NCBI GenBank assembly: GCA_036504445.1
Contig: DASXVE010000009.1
Span: 1-64,000 of the forward strand
Reading direction: 5' to 3'
Length of the DNA stretch: 64,000 nucleotides
DNA from: Candidatus Aquicultor sp.
GTDB taxonomy: Bacteria; Actinomycetota; Aquicultoria; Aquicultorales; Aquicultoraceae
Positions within the stretch are counted from its first letter, which is position 1. Every line of letters begins with the position of its first letter. The position numbers and the translations under genes were made by a program. Below, one piece after another: positions 35,235 to 43,491 of the stretch. The notes below the pieces were generated by a model. The model had not been told where the DNA came from. It saw only the letters and a list, made by a program, of their open reading frames with translations, and made no database searches.

Positions 35235-36395
35235 GCGCGAGGCGTAAATATCCCATGTGCTGAATGGTTCTGATAGCACCACGATTTTATAGGGTAGATG
35301 ATCGTTAAGATATCGCTCAATATCTTCTCCGGTGAAACCGGTGCTTTTGCCGACATGCGGAAAGTTGCTTTTTCCACAGGTAATCCCGATATAGATACGT
35401 TTGATGTCGTTCCGGCGCCTGGTTTTAAGGGCAATTTCCTGTTTTGCCGACCTTAAAACATTCTCCTTGCGAGGTGTTTCTCCTACTTCAAGCGATATAA
35501 AGAGCGCATCCCTATTAACCGGGCGAATGCGCGGGGTGGCTATCCCGCGATGCTTCGGCGGCAGTGCGTTTGTTTGTGCCGCGCTTGAGCTCATTGAGCT
35601 CGAAGACTTAGCCATCCGTGCGATTTTTAACAGTGCTTGCATGGTCAGTAATTCCATTCCCGCGGGGTTTTTCACGGGGATGCCACTGCGCGGAAGCTCC
35701 GCAATAACGCATCCGATATGCTCTTTGCGGATAGCCGATTCCAGCTTTAGAAGTGGGACGCTATCCCGTGTATACCAGTGACTTATATACTCGGTATTTC
35801 CGTACTTGATGACCGGCGCCAAAATAACATCGGGCTGAAGCGGCAACGTTCCTACATGGTGCCCGCCATCGAATATTACCAGGCGAATCACACCGGCAGC
35901 GTGAAGTTCTCGCACCTGCCTCCTACCCCAGGCGTTCGAACGCGCCAGGTCGGATGTCGTTGATTCGACAATCGCATTGACCTTTTCTTTAAGCGCCAAA
36001 TTATCGACGGATTCTATAATTTTCCTCTGAAGCTTATGGGGTTTGGCCTCCACGTCACATGGCTCAATGGTGGCTACTACAAAAGCTTTGTTATGTTTAG
36101 TAGATTTGTATGCGCCGCTAAAAATGTCGGTCGCGGTCACTACCTGAACGTTGCCTTCTTGCAGTGCGCTAAGTCTCGGTTGGATAAGGGCTGCTACATG
36201 GTCGAGCCCCTGGCCTTTAGGAATCGTTATAGCATCAACGCGGGAGAGCATGATTCGCGTGATAAAGGATTCGACGTTAACAAAGACCATGCTTCGCGCC
36301 CACGGTGGGTTGGTAAGCGCCAGCAAGGTTATGATAATTGGGATGATGACAGCCGCAACGATAGCGGCGAGTATAATGATCGTTTTCTTTTGCAC
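35226..36395 (-). CDS. Membrane-anchored hypothetical protein
   Basis: The GTG 36395 start (GGAG upstream; a TTG two codons earlier is possible) gives a 389-residue protein. It has a single N-terminal membrane segment (TIIILAAIVAAVIIPIIITLLAL) and a large extracytoplasmic part. The middle contains a conserved-looking strand-turn set (VVTATDIFSGA, VVATIEPCDV, LVIFDGGHHVG, VILAPVIKYGNT). A Ser-rich stretch (SSSSMSSSAAQ) divides it from a C-terminal domain (RIYIGITCGKSNFPHVGKST). No known family is recognised. It is convergent with and overlaps the CCA-adding enzyme gene. Confidence 0.65.
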   Translation of the reverse strand: MQKKTIIILAAIVAAVIIPIIITLLALTNPPWARSMVFVNVESFITRIMLSRVDAITIPKGQGLDHVAALIQPRLSALQEGNVQVVTATDIFSGAYKSTKHNKAFVVATIEPCDVEAKPHKLQRKIIESVDNLALKEKVNAIVESTTSDLARSNAWGRRQVRELHAAGVIRLVIFDGGHHVGTLPLQPDVILAPVIKYGNTEYISHWYTRDSVPLLKLESAIRKEHIGCVIAELPRSGIPVKNPAGMELLTMQALLKIARMAKSSSSMSSSAAQTNALPPKHRGIATPRIRPVNRDALFISLEVGETPRKENVLRSAKQEIALKTRRRNDIKRIYIGITCGKSNFPHVGKSTGFTGEDIERYLNDHLPYKIVVLSEPFSTWDIYASRLR

Positions 36396-36523
36396 AAGCA
36401 AAATGCTCCTATACCAACCGATTTGTGATAAATGCTTCGATAAATATAGCACAATAAAAGCGGTTTACCGTGTTTGAATTTTCCCTCAAATTTGGGATAA
36501 TAAAAATGAAGTATAATATAGAA

Positions 36524-36595
36524 GGGCGTTTGGCTCAGCGGGAGAGCGCTGCCTTCACACGGCAGAGGTCACTGGTTCAAATCCAGTAACGCCCA
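36524..36595 (+). tRNA. tRNA-Val(CAC)
   Basis: A standard 72-nt cloverleaf: acceptor GGGCGTT / AACGCCC, D arm GCTC-AGCGGGA-GAGC, anticodon stem CTGCC / GGCAG with loop TTCACAC (anticodon CAC at 36556-36558), T arm CTGGTTCAAATCCAG and discriminator A. CCA is not encoded. A terminator hairpin follows. Confidence 0.95.
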
Positions 36596-36605
36596 CAGCT
36601 CAGAG

Positions 36606-36641
36606 GCCTAGAATCGGCATATAAGCGATTCTAGGCTTTCT
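36606..36641 (+). terminator. Terminator after tRNA-Val
   Basis: An 11-bp stem GCCTAGAATCG / CGATTCTAGGC with a nine-base loop is followed by TTTCTT. Confidence 0.75.
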
Positions 36642-36896
36642 TCGTAAGTGCATAGTAAGTGCAGGATAATGGTTTTCGTGTCCGAAAACCCACTGTGTTG
36701 GCCTTATCTCGACCAAGCTTCGTGCCCTGGATGCTTCCGAATTCTTTATTCTTTAGACTCTAAATCGCGGCTGAGACAATTTCCAGGCGCGATCCACAAG
36801 CAAAGCTTCTAGATATTGTGGGCTTCATCGAGGGATCGAGAAAGAGAACAGGGATAGTTGAGTAGAAGGAAGTGCTAAAGCGGAAGGGTGGATCCA
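36642..36896. other. Left boundary of putative island, no gene
   Basis: No gene or repeat is recognised between the tRNA-Val terminator and the first island gene. If an element integrated at the tRNA, its junction would lie here or in the tRNA, but no direct repeat of the tRNA 3' end was found within the window. Confidence 0.35.
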
Positions 36897-37106
36897 ATGT
36901 ATTATGTGTATGAGAATTGGCGAGCGATGGGTCACAAGGCGGTGATTCATATGGGGACATGCCGGTTTTGCAATAATGGTCGAGGGCTATCTACTGGCAC
37001 GCGCTCTGATAACGGCAAATGGCATGGACCGTTTCCGACATTAATAGATGCTGAGGGTGCTGCCAACAAAACCAGTGGTCGGGTTAGTCGTCACAGTTGT
37101 GCATAG
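36897..37106 (+). CDS. Small YYVYENW-type protein of restriction loci
   Basis: The 69-residue protein begins MYYVYENWRAMGHKAVIHMG, then CRFCNNGRGL, then NGKWHGPF and a C-terminal SRHSC. Small proteins starting M-x-Y-V-Y-E-N-W with a C-x-x-C-N-x-G and W-x-G-P-F pattern recur beside restriction-modification and defence genes. The two cysteine pairs may hold a zinc ion. ATG 36897 has GGAAGGGTGG upstream. The function is unknown. Confidence 0.6.
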   Translation: MYYVYENWRAMGHKAVIHMGTCRFCNNGRGLSTGTRSDNGKWHGPFPTLIDAEGAANKTSGRVSRHSCA

Positions 37107-37202
37107 CTGGAGCTTGATTGCTTATACCCATTATAGCAAGGTCACTGCAAAGCCAATTTCCTTCAGACACTTGAACTAAGTTATCCTGCCCATACCCGCT
37201 CA

Positions 37203-37898
37203 TTGCGAAAAAGCTACGCCGTATACTGGGAGAACTTACACCAATGGAGTGGCCGGGCAACTTACTTGCTTGCGCAGATGGACAATATAACCAGTGGCAA
37301 ATATCCTGTTGTTTTAGGTAAGGACTGTCTGCTTGATGTTAAACATGGTTCTTCAAACAGCCCCGCATCTAAGCCGACAGGGTTAGGTGTCCTTAAAATC
37401 AGTGCTGTTACCCAGGGTGAATTTGTGCCAAGCGAAAAGAAATATGCTATTGATGATCAACGTTTGCTGAAGGAGTTTGACTTAAGAGCGGGCGATATTC
37501 TTATGTGCCGAACTAATGGGACATTAGCATATGTAGGAATGTCGGCGTTGGTTGAGCAGGATATGGCGAATTTGATATTCCCAGACAAAATAATTCGTAT
37601 TCGCACAAAAGAGAACATACTGCCTAGTTACTTATGGAAGCTTCTGCAACTACCTCCAATGCGCCAACAAATAGAAGCTGCAGCACGGACGGCAGTTGGC
37701 AATTATGCGATTGGCAACAAAGACATCTGGAATCTACGGATTCCCCTTCCACCTCTACGAGTACAGCATTTTATTATCAAAACGCTGGAAGAACAGTTAA
37801 GCAAAATCAAACGGCAAATGAAAGCGCGAACAGAAGTAGTCCACGATATAGAACGTGATATTGAAATTTTAATCTTAGGCACCAAAGACAAGGATTAA
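37203..37898 (+). pseudogene. Type I restriction specificity subunit HsdS, C-terminal fragment
   Basis: The 231-codon frame from TTG contains one target-recognition domain and a coiled-coil conserved region. Typical HsdS features are LKISAVTQGEF, RAGDILMCRTNGTLAYVGMS, PSYLWKLLQLPPMRQQIEA, AVGNYAIGNKDIWNLRIPLP and a final helix KTLEEQLSKIKRQMKART. A full HsdS has two such halves (about 400 residues); the first half and the partner hsdM and hsdR are absent here. It is most likely the remains of a deleted type I system. Confidence 0.7.
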
Positions 37899-37910
37899 AG
37901 GATAGAGATT

Positions 37911-38301
37911 ATGCCAGCAGGAAGTCGTTATGTTACGCTTGAAGGCCAGTTTGAAAAGGACGTCTTAGGGATATTCACCGTAATTCGGGGTTTTGCTAAC
38001 CTAAAAGACCTTTGACCTAAATGCTGCTATTATTGAAGTTCACTCACACACGTCCCAAAAAGGTGCTCAGTTCTCTCCTTCAGATTTCCAGGGTTTTCAG
38101 GATTTCATTCCGCATGTCTGGTGGCGTCTAAAAGCGAAGCCATATGCAGCGCTTGTCTTTTCCAAGTCTGATTTCGACGGCTTGGTATGGGCCGATGATC
38201 CAAGAACGCCACAGCAGCTAACAAAGATAATCGCAAAGCGCATATTTAGGAGGCACTATCTTTATCCCAATTGTTTAACACTAAAAAAGGGGGGCGAGTA
38301 G
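37911..38301 (+). pseudogene. JAMM/JAB-domain isopeptidase gene, frameshifted
   Basis: ATG 37911 opens MPAGSRYVTLEGQFEKDVLG then IFTVIRGFANLKDL and stops at TGA 38013. Shifting forward one base restores DLNAAIIEVHSHTSQKGAQF then SPSDFQGF and a normal end at TAG 38301. HSH...SPSD is the JAMM metal motif (H-x-H-x7-8-S-x-x-D). An extra T in CCTTTG explains the lesion. It abuts the ThiF-like gene, a common pair in bacterial ubiquitin-like conjugation systems, where JAMM proteins process the modifier. Confidence 0.75.
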
Positions 38302-38802
38302 ATGAATTCTAAACGCTATGAACGGCAAATTGGTCTCTTTGGTCAAGAAGGTCAGGCAAAACTCAAAAAAGCCCGTGTTGCAGTCGTTGGTGTTGGTGGC
38401 TTGGGTTCTCATGTGGCCCAACAGCTTTCTTTTCTTGGTGTAGGCTTCTTATCTTTCATTGATTCAGACGAGCTGGAAGAGCACAACCTTAACCGTCTAA
38501 TTGGGGCTCGTTTTGATGATCCTATCCCAGGCACGAAAAAGGTAGATATTGCTCAGCGCTTAGTTAAATCAATTGATCCATCTATTGAGGTAAACCCTTT
38601 GCCGGTTGAACTTAGGACGCTTGAAGCTTTTATCGAAGTTAAGAAGGCTGACTATATATTCGGCTGCGTCGATAATGACGGTGCAAGATTGGTTCTAAAT
38701 GAGATATGTTGTGCTTATCAAATCCCCTATATCGATCTCGCTACCGATGTATTAGTGGAAGGGTACGCTTTTTTGCTTAAAAAGCCAATCCACAACTTTT
38801 AG
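38302..38802 (+). CDS. ThiF/E1-like adenylating enzyme, truncated
   Basis: The protein starts directly after the JAMM gene stop. It has the E1 N-terminal features RYERQIGLFGQEGQAKL, the ATP-binding VVGVGGLGSHVAQQL, and DSDELEEHNLNR with the catalytic arginine region. GCVDNDGARLVLNE matches the second conserved part. The frame ends at residue 166, just after the YIDLATDVLVEGYAFLL strand; full E1-like proteins continue for 100 or more residues with a C-x-x-C zinc motif. It is therefore probably non-functional. Confidence 0.75.
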   Translation: MNSKRYERQIGLFGQEGQAKLKKARVAVVGVGGLGSHVAQQLSFLGVGFLSFIDSDELEEHNLNRLIGARFDDPIPGTKKVDIAQRLVKSIDPSIEVNPLPVELRTLEAFIEVKKADYIFGCVDNDGARLVLNEICCAYQIPYIDLATDVLVEGYAFLLKKPIHNF

Positions 38803-39008
38803 TTATAACTCACGGAGTTGTGGCTGAAGTTGTTTTTAGATCAATTTCACCCGTTATCTATTCTATTCATCTACTACGCATGAACGATCTCCACTATTAC
38901 CGAACAAGTGTTTGTAGTATAATATGTCTATCGGGTTATGACCTATATTAGAGATTTAGGTGTAGTGGTCATTAATAACAAACCTTTCTTATAAAAAGGG
39001 ATAGGAAA

Positions 39009-40094
39009 ATGGCAGAGTTACCTTTTAAAACATGGCCATATGAAGATCAGACAAAGATGAAGCACATGGTCTTTGAGGACTATATTGATAAGTGGATGAA
39101 AATTGTCGGCCAGAAAAACAAACTGAACTATGTTGACGGTTTCGGGGGTATTGGCGCCTACCAAGATGTCAATGATAACCTATTTTTTGGTTCTCCTGTC
39201 TTGGCGGCAGAAGTTGCCCAAAGGGCTACTAATAGGCTACAACGTAAAGTCAATATCATAATTATCGATAGCGACGCAGGGAATTTAGAGAATATCAAGA
39301 AGATTTTTGACCACAGAAGAATTAGCATAGAACCGATTTTGATAAATGACGACTTTGACGGGGCTATTAATAAGATTTTGGATAACATTAATAATTTAGC
39401 CCCCACCTTCGTTTTTGTTGATCCCTTTGGTTTTACGCTTAAAATGAAAACCATCGAGCGTATAATGCGTATTGACAAATCAGAGATCCTTCTTAATTTC
39501 ATGTTTACGAGAGTTAATCAATTCTTGGGCGCGCCAAAAGTTGAGAAAATCTTTAATGAATTGTTTGGTAGCACTGATTGGCAGCAGCTTAAAGAACTAA
39601 AAGGACTGCAGAGAGAAAGAGCCATTATTGAGCTCTATAGACAACAGCTGAAAAAGTTCTCTAAGTTTGTTTACTACTACCGTTTTGAGTTTCCTAGTGC
39701 CAAAAGAACCTATTATTATCTCTTCCACTTAACAAATTACTTTAAAGGCTGCGTAATCATGAAGTCATCGTTTGCAAAGTTTAATCTGGGTCAAGTTGAA
39801 TATAGAGGAAATCGTTTTGATAGCAATCAACTGACATTGTTTAACGAGAGCGAAAATAGGACTGAGCGAGCTGCTAGTTATATGCGTTCTGAGTATGCTG
39901 GTCAACAGAAATCCTTCCAACGGATTGTTGAGGAACTTATAGATGAAACGGAGTTTTTAGAATCAGATCTAAGGGCTGCTGTAAAAGAGCTAGAGAAGAC
40001 TGATCTGGTAAAAATCAGCAGAATTCCAGAAAAGACACCTAAAGGAAGGGCTCGAACGGGTATAGATTACAATGATATAATAAAATTTCAATAG
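39009..40094 (+). CDS. tcmP: Three-Cys-motif partner protein TcmP
   Basis: The 361-residue protein begins MAELPFKTWPYEDQTKMKHM and has YVDGFGGIGAY followed by a Rossmann-like IIIIDSDAGNLENIKKIF and FVFVDPFGF. This build marks the TcmP family, found beside radical-SAM-like proteins with a three-cysteine motif. The C-terminal part has a small winged-helix-like end (SDLRAAVKELEKTDLVKIS). The DNA is clearly richer in A+T than the flanking chromosome. It forms an operon with the next gene (22 bases apart). The role is unknown; defence against phage is suspected from genomic context of relatives. Confidence 0.82.
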   Translation: MAELPFKTWPYEDQTKMKHMVFEDYIDKWMKIVGQKNKLNYVDGFGGIGAYQDVNDNLFFGSPVLAAEVAQRATNRLQRKVNIIIIDSDAGNLENIKKIFDHRRISIEPILINDDFDGAINKILDNINNLAPTFVFVDPFGFTLKMKTIERIMRIDKSEILLNFMFTRVNQFLGAPKVEKIFNELFGSTDWQQLKELKGLQRERAIIELYRQQLKKFSKFVYYYRFEFPSAKRTYYYLFHLTNYFKGCVIMKSSFAKFNLGQVEYRGNRFDSNQLTLFNESENRTERAASYMRSEYAGQQKSFQRIVEELIDETEFLESDLRAAVKELEKTDLVKISRIPEKTPKGRARTGIDYNDIIKFQ

Positions 40095-40116
40095 AATTAA
40101 TAAAAAAGCAGGTATC

Positions 40117-40953
40117 ATGAAAACTAGCTTACAACGAATTACAAGAAAAACTCTACTTTATAAAAGCGGCGTGGAATATGCCGATTATGGTTTGAACCAT
40201 GTTGAAGGATGCACTCACGGTTGCACTTATCCGTGTTATGCCATGATGATGAAAAAAAGATGCGGCAAAATAAAAACTTACCAAGATTGGATTCAGCCAA
40301 AGATTGTTGAGAATGCGCTTGATTTGTTAGACAAGGAAATACCTCGACTAAAACATAAAATTAAGCAGGTATTCCTATGTTTTGCGACTGATCCCTTCAT
40401 GTATGAGGTAAGAGAAGTTGAAGAATTGACACTAAAAATTCTCGAGAGATTAAATAAAGACAAAATCAAATCGACTCTAATAAGCAAAGGCATTTATCCG
40501 AGTGTGCTAACTAACCAATCCATGTTTAATAATCTTAATGAATATGGCTCGACCATTGTATCTCTATCAGAAGATTTTCGTAGAAGATTTGAGCCGTTTG
40601 CAGCACCAATCGATCTAAGAATAAAGGCATTGAAGAAACTAAGCGACGCCGGTTTAAAAACTTGGGTAAGCATGGAGCCTTATCCGACCCCAAACATAAT
40701 AGGGCAAGATATCAGAAAGATCTTAGATGAAATTTCTTTTGTAGATAAAATTGTCTTTGGCAAATGGAACTACAATCGCCAGACAAGCCAGTTTCTCCTT
40801 TATAAGAATTTTTATAACTCGATGGCTTGTGAGGTTATTAATTTCTGCAAAAAGAATTCGATAGAAGTCCATATCAAAGAAGGAACTATTAATTTGGGAA
40901 GTTTATCTAACAATCAATCCTCTGAAAAAGAGCTCCTTGAGTGTTATGCATAA
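40117..40953 (+). CDS. Three-Cys-motif radical-SAM-like protein (Gp37-type partner of TcmP)
   Basis: The 278-residue protein has Cys32, Cys36 and Cys40 in EGCTHGCTYPCYAMMM, a C-x3-C-x3-C cluster that resembles but differs from the radical SAM C-x3-C-x2-C. The downstream strands (VFLCFATDPFMYE, STLISKGIYPSVL, STIVSLSEDF, KTWVSMEPYPTPN, DKIVFGKWNYNR) give a TIM-barrel-like order. Such a cluster should bind an iron-sulfur centre. It is encoded immediately after tcmP, in equally AT-rich DNA. The reaction is unknown. Confidence 0.8.
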   Translation: MKTSLQRITRKTLLYKSGVEYADYGLNHVEGCTHGCTYPCYAMMMKKRCGKIKTYQDWIQPKIVENALDLLDKEIPRLKHKIKQVFLCFATDPFMYEVREVEELTLKILERLNKDKIKSTLISKGIYPSVLTNQSMFNNLNEYGSTIVSLSEDFRRRFEPFAAPIDLRIKALKKLSDAGLKTWVSMEPYPTPNIIGQDIRKILDEISFVDKIVFGKWNYNRQTSQFLLYKNFYNSMACEVINFCKKNSIEVHIKEGTINLGSLSNNQSSEKELLECYA

Positions 40954-41352
40954 CACAATAGAGAACAGTTTTATTTCACCGAGCAAGTCTCATTTTCTTG
41001 AAACACGATTCTAATTGTTCTACCTGCCAGGTATTATTGTTCGCATAATGTCCAATAAGGTCCACAACCTTATTTAAGCCCTGATGAAATGCCGAGGGCT
41101 TTTGTGCCCCTTAGGTTCTCGTGGTAAATCTGCCGGAACGATGAGAGGATGCTTCGATACTACAAGATGAGGCGAGCCCTTAAGCACCCAGCGTTCGCTT
41201 GGGGACTGTAAGACAATAGGCGAGATGTGAGTCCCTTACGAAAAGAGCCTATAGTCCATCTTATAGTATCTGACTTTTCACTGCTACCGATGACAAAATA
41301 AAGTATAGAGGTGCTTACGTCCATCTATACTTTATTTGCGTGCGGTATTAAG
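40954..41352. other. Intergenic region with two terminators
   Basis: A hairpin GCCCT...AGGGC followed by TTTTGT lies at about 41078-41103 and probably ends the tcmP operon. A second stem AAAGTATAGA / TCTATACTTT at about 41301-41334 lies just after the LPxTG gene end on the opposite strand. The stretch between (41105-41290) contains an open frame on the minus strand (ending HLVVSKHPLIVPADLPREP) without a start or known family. Confidence 0.5.
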
Positions 41353-41619
41353 TTAACGCTTTTTGCGTAGATAAGACAAGGCGAGCGCAGCGCTACCGGT
41401 TGCTAATGGAATTAATGGATTTATAGGCAAGCCACCGGTACGCGGCAGCGTTGTCCTTGCAGCCCTTGCTTCGCGTGCCCGCTCCGCTGCACTTTCGGTG
41501 CGCTCCTCACTAAGTGTGGTCACGGAACGAGAGGTAGTAGTAGTTTGGGCAAATGCTCCAGTGTACATCGAAAGGACCATGATCACAGCTAGCATAAGTG
41601 TGATTAGAGTTTTCTTCAT
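41353..41619 (-). CDS. Small LPxTG-type cell-wall-anchored protein
   Basis: The 88-residue protein has a signal peptide (LITLMLAVIMVLSMYTGAFA, cleaved before QTTTT), a short Ser/Thr/Arg-rich middle and a C-terminal sorting signal: LPRTGG, a hydrophobic stretch LIPLATGSAALALSYL and the basic tail RKKR. Sortase would cleave between Thr and Gly and link it to peptidoglycan. The mature part is only about 35 residues. The start has AGGAGGTG upstream. No sortase gene is in the window. Confidence 0.8.
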   Translation of the reverse strand: MKKTLITLMLAVIMVLSMYTGAFAQTTTTSRSVTTLSEERTESAAERAREARAARTTLPRTGGLPINPLIPLATGSAALALSYLRKKR

Positions 41620-42008
41620 CCTTACACCTCCTCTATATGAGGGCGTTCTGGCTACCCTCAGCCTTCCTTAAAGATTCGGATTCCTTTCGGCTCTTAGGCG
41701 ACTGTCAGTATCTGCAAAAAGGTCAAGCTAGAATCATAGGTATAGGGATGCTTTTACCTACTTATAAACCTCAGCAGATATCTCACGCAGTTTTTTCCCT
41801 TTAGTATGCAGCCTAAACATCAAAGAAGATGTCATCTAATCTGTTGCTGAATGATGCGATTCTGAAGGCAACCGTTATTCTTTATCGGAATCAGAGGTTG
41901 CAGAAGATATAATAACCCTGCAGGTAATAACGGGGTGTTCAATTGCGAAGATGCCGAAAAAACGTCTTATTTACAATATGATTCATTAGCTTTGCAGCTA
42001 GACGATCT
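41620..42008. other. Intergenic region, no gene recognised
   Basis: About 390 bases hold the LPxTG gene's promoter and ribosome binding site at the left. No further gene, repeat or RNA structure was recognised before the DUF3052-like remnant. Confidence 0.4.
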
Positions 42009-42315
42009 TCAAGCGAAGGGCCACCAAACCTCATCTACAGCGATTTGTGAGACAGCTTCCAAGCCATATTGCTCGGCCAGCTCGCGTATCTTATCTCGAT
42101 TGAGGTCGGTTTCTACTTTTGAGGTACCTTTCGGATATGATATCCAGATAATACCGTTAGCTTTGAGATGGCTCTTAATCTGTACCAGGATATCATCCAG
42201 TTCTTTCTTGTCGTAGACGAATGCATGGACGAAATCGCAATCTTGCGTTAATTCGCACCTTATACTAACGCTGTCCGGTAGCGGTGCAAGAGTTTTCAGA
42301 TAACCTTGCGGTGCC
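42009..42315 (-). pseudogene. DUF3052-like gene remnant, N-terminus missing
   Basis: On the minus strand the frame reads PAPQGYLKTLAPLPDSVSI, then DCDFVHAFVYDKKELDDILV, then NGIIWISYPKGTSKVETDLN and a C-terminal VSQIAVDEVWWPFA. This matches DUF3052 proteins, common in Actinobacteria. The first part, including the start, is missing: a TAG lies just upstream and no start codon is in frame. It joins directly to a recombinase remnant. Confidence 0.7.
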
Positions 42316-42427
42316 GGCTAAAACCTTCCGCCAAACGTTTCATGGTCTCATTTTCGCCGCCGGGGTAGAGGTGATGGTAAATATCCCAGGTGATTTTTGC
42401 CGAGATCAAGTAGCCAAATTTCGGCCT
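42296..42427 (-). pseudogene. C-terminal remnant of a tyrosine recombinase/integrase
   Basis: A 43-codon frame ends ISAKITWDIYHHLYPGGENE then TMKRLAEGFSRHRKVI. The T-x-D-x-Y-x-H-L-x-P-G pattern holds the nucleophile tyrosine of XerC/phage-type integrases, followed by the usual C-terminal helix. The rest of the gene is absent. It lies at the right side of the AT-rich region that starts at tRNA-Val. Confidence 0.55.
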
Positions 42428-42490
42428 CTATCTTACAATGACAATTGTCTTATAGTAAGCCATCGAGTAATGCGGCAAGGAGAGATCAGA

Positions 42491-43237
42491 GTGGAACGTG
42501 TGAGCTGGCAAATCCGCATCAGTCTGGTACTAATCGGTTTATCCGCTGTTTTCTACTGGATTCAATATGAGATATTTCGGGATGCGCACCATATCTTTCT
42601 CTTCTTGCTTGGCGACATAGCCTTTGTTTTTATTGAGGTTATGCTGGTCACCGTTATTATCCACGAGTTAATGGATCAGCGGGACAAAAACGCGAGGCTT
42701 CAGAAGCTCAATATTATCATCGGCGCGTTCTTTGATGAGGTTGGGACGAAACTTCTCGCGTACCTCTCGGACTGTGATCCGAAGCTGAACTCCATTAAAG
42801 ACGAACTAGTCGTTACTAACGCTTGGACCGAAAAGGATTTCAAGGCTACCAGCGAGCGTCTTAAAAAGTACGACTACGATGTGCAAATCGGTAAAGTCGA
42901 TTTGGAGCATGTGCGTGATCTGCTGTCCAACGAGCGAGATATATTATTGCGATTGCTCGAAAACCCAAACATACTGGAACACGCAAAGTTTACCGAGCTC
43001 CTTCAGGCAATCTTTCATTTGAACAGCGAACTTATCGCCAGGGATACTCTGCATATGATGACGGAAGTCGATCTTGAGCACCTCGCCGGAGATATTAAAC
43101 GGGTATACGGTTATATAGTAGACCAGTGGCTTGCATATATGCTCTATTTGAAAAACAATTACCCCTACCTGTTTTCTCTCGCGATGCGGCAGAACCCTTT
43201 TGATCAGAATGCATCACCCGTTGTGGTTGAGGCATAG
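42491..43237 (+). CDS. Hypothetical protein with two membrane spans and cytoplasmic helical domain
   Basis: GTG 42491 follows AAGGAGAG and is preferred over the long upstream extension. The 248-residue product has two membrane segments (ISLVLIGLSAVFYWIQYEIF and IFLFLLGDIAFVFIEVMLVTVII) and a long helical cytoplasmic part beginning HELMDQRDKNARLQKLNIII. Clusters of charged residues repeat in the helices (DYDVQIGKVDLEHVRDLLSN). No catalytic motif is seen. The same kind of protein is found in other anaerobes without a known role. Confidence 0.65.
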   Translation: MERVSWQIRISLVLIGLSAVFYWIQYEIFRDAHHIFLFLLGDIAFVFIEVMLVTVIIHELMDQRDKNARLQKLNIIIGAFFDEVGTKLLAYLSDCDPKLNSIKDELVVTNAWTEKDFKATSERLKKYDYDVQIGKVDLEHVRDLLSNERDILLRLLENPNILEHAKFTELLQAIFHLNSELIARDTLHMMTEVDLEHLAGDIKRVYGYIVDQWLAYMLYLKNNYPYLFSLAMRQNPFDQNASPVVVEA

Positions 43238-43293
43238 CAGGCTCTTGCATATCACTTGATAAGATGTACGTCTTCTGCTAAGCTTATATCGTC

Positions 43294-43406
43294 AACAAAG
43301 GGGAGTAGCTAGTCTCACGGCTCTAGGCCGATGAGGCGATGCGGTCGTCAATACGGATAATAATCCCGGCCGTATCTAGGTTAATCCAATAAGCGAGACC
43401 TTTGGC
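43294..43406 (+). promoter_or_regulatory. yybP-ykoY manganese riboswitch
   Basis: The class hallmarks are present in order: AAAGGGGAGTAGC (43297-43309), GTCGTCAATACGG, CCCGGCCGTAT and GCGAGACCTTTGGC, the 3' strand of P1. The class binds Mn2+ through the two conserved loops. Its P1 3' strand (CCTTTGG) is also the 5' arm of the terminator that follows, so ligand binding should relieve termination. The controlled gene is htpX. Confidence 0.85.
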
Positions 43407-43453
43407 GAGTAATTTATTACTTATTAATAATTACTGGCCAAAGGTCTTTTTTT
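43397..43453 (+). terminator. Riboswitch-linked terminator (expression platform)
   Basis: GACCTTTGGC (43397-43406) pairs with GCCAAAGGTC (43437-43446) and is followed by seven T. The 5' arm is shared with P1 of the manganese riboswitch, the usual on-switch arrangement. Confidence 0.85.
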
Positions 43454-43491
43454 GTTGGATGTGCGTTTACATAATGAAAGGGATGGGTGCG

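Noticed and set aside
38013-38015. UGA in the JAMM gene as a third selenocysteine codon
   Set aside because: The frame after this TGA is not the one that encodes the JAMM motif; the protein resumes only after a one-base shift, so this is a frameshift, not recoding.
41105-41290. Minus-strand open frame ending HLVVSKHPLIVPADLPREP as a gene
   Set aside because: It has no start codon with a binding site and no recognised family; it may be a remnant, but there is too little to call.
41935-42216. Plus-strand open frame
   Set aside because: It is the antisense of the DUF3052-like remnant and has no ribosome binding site.
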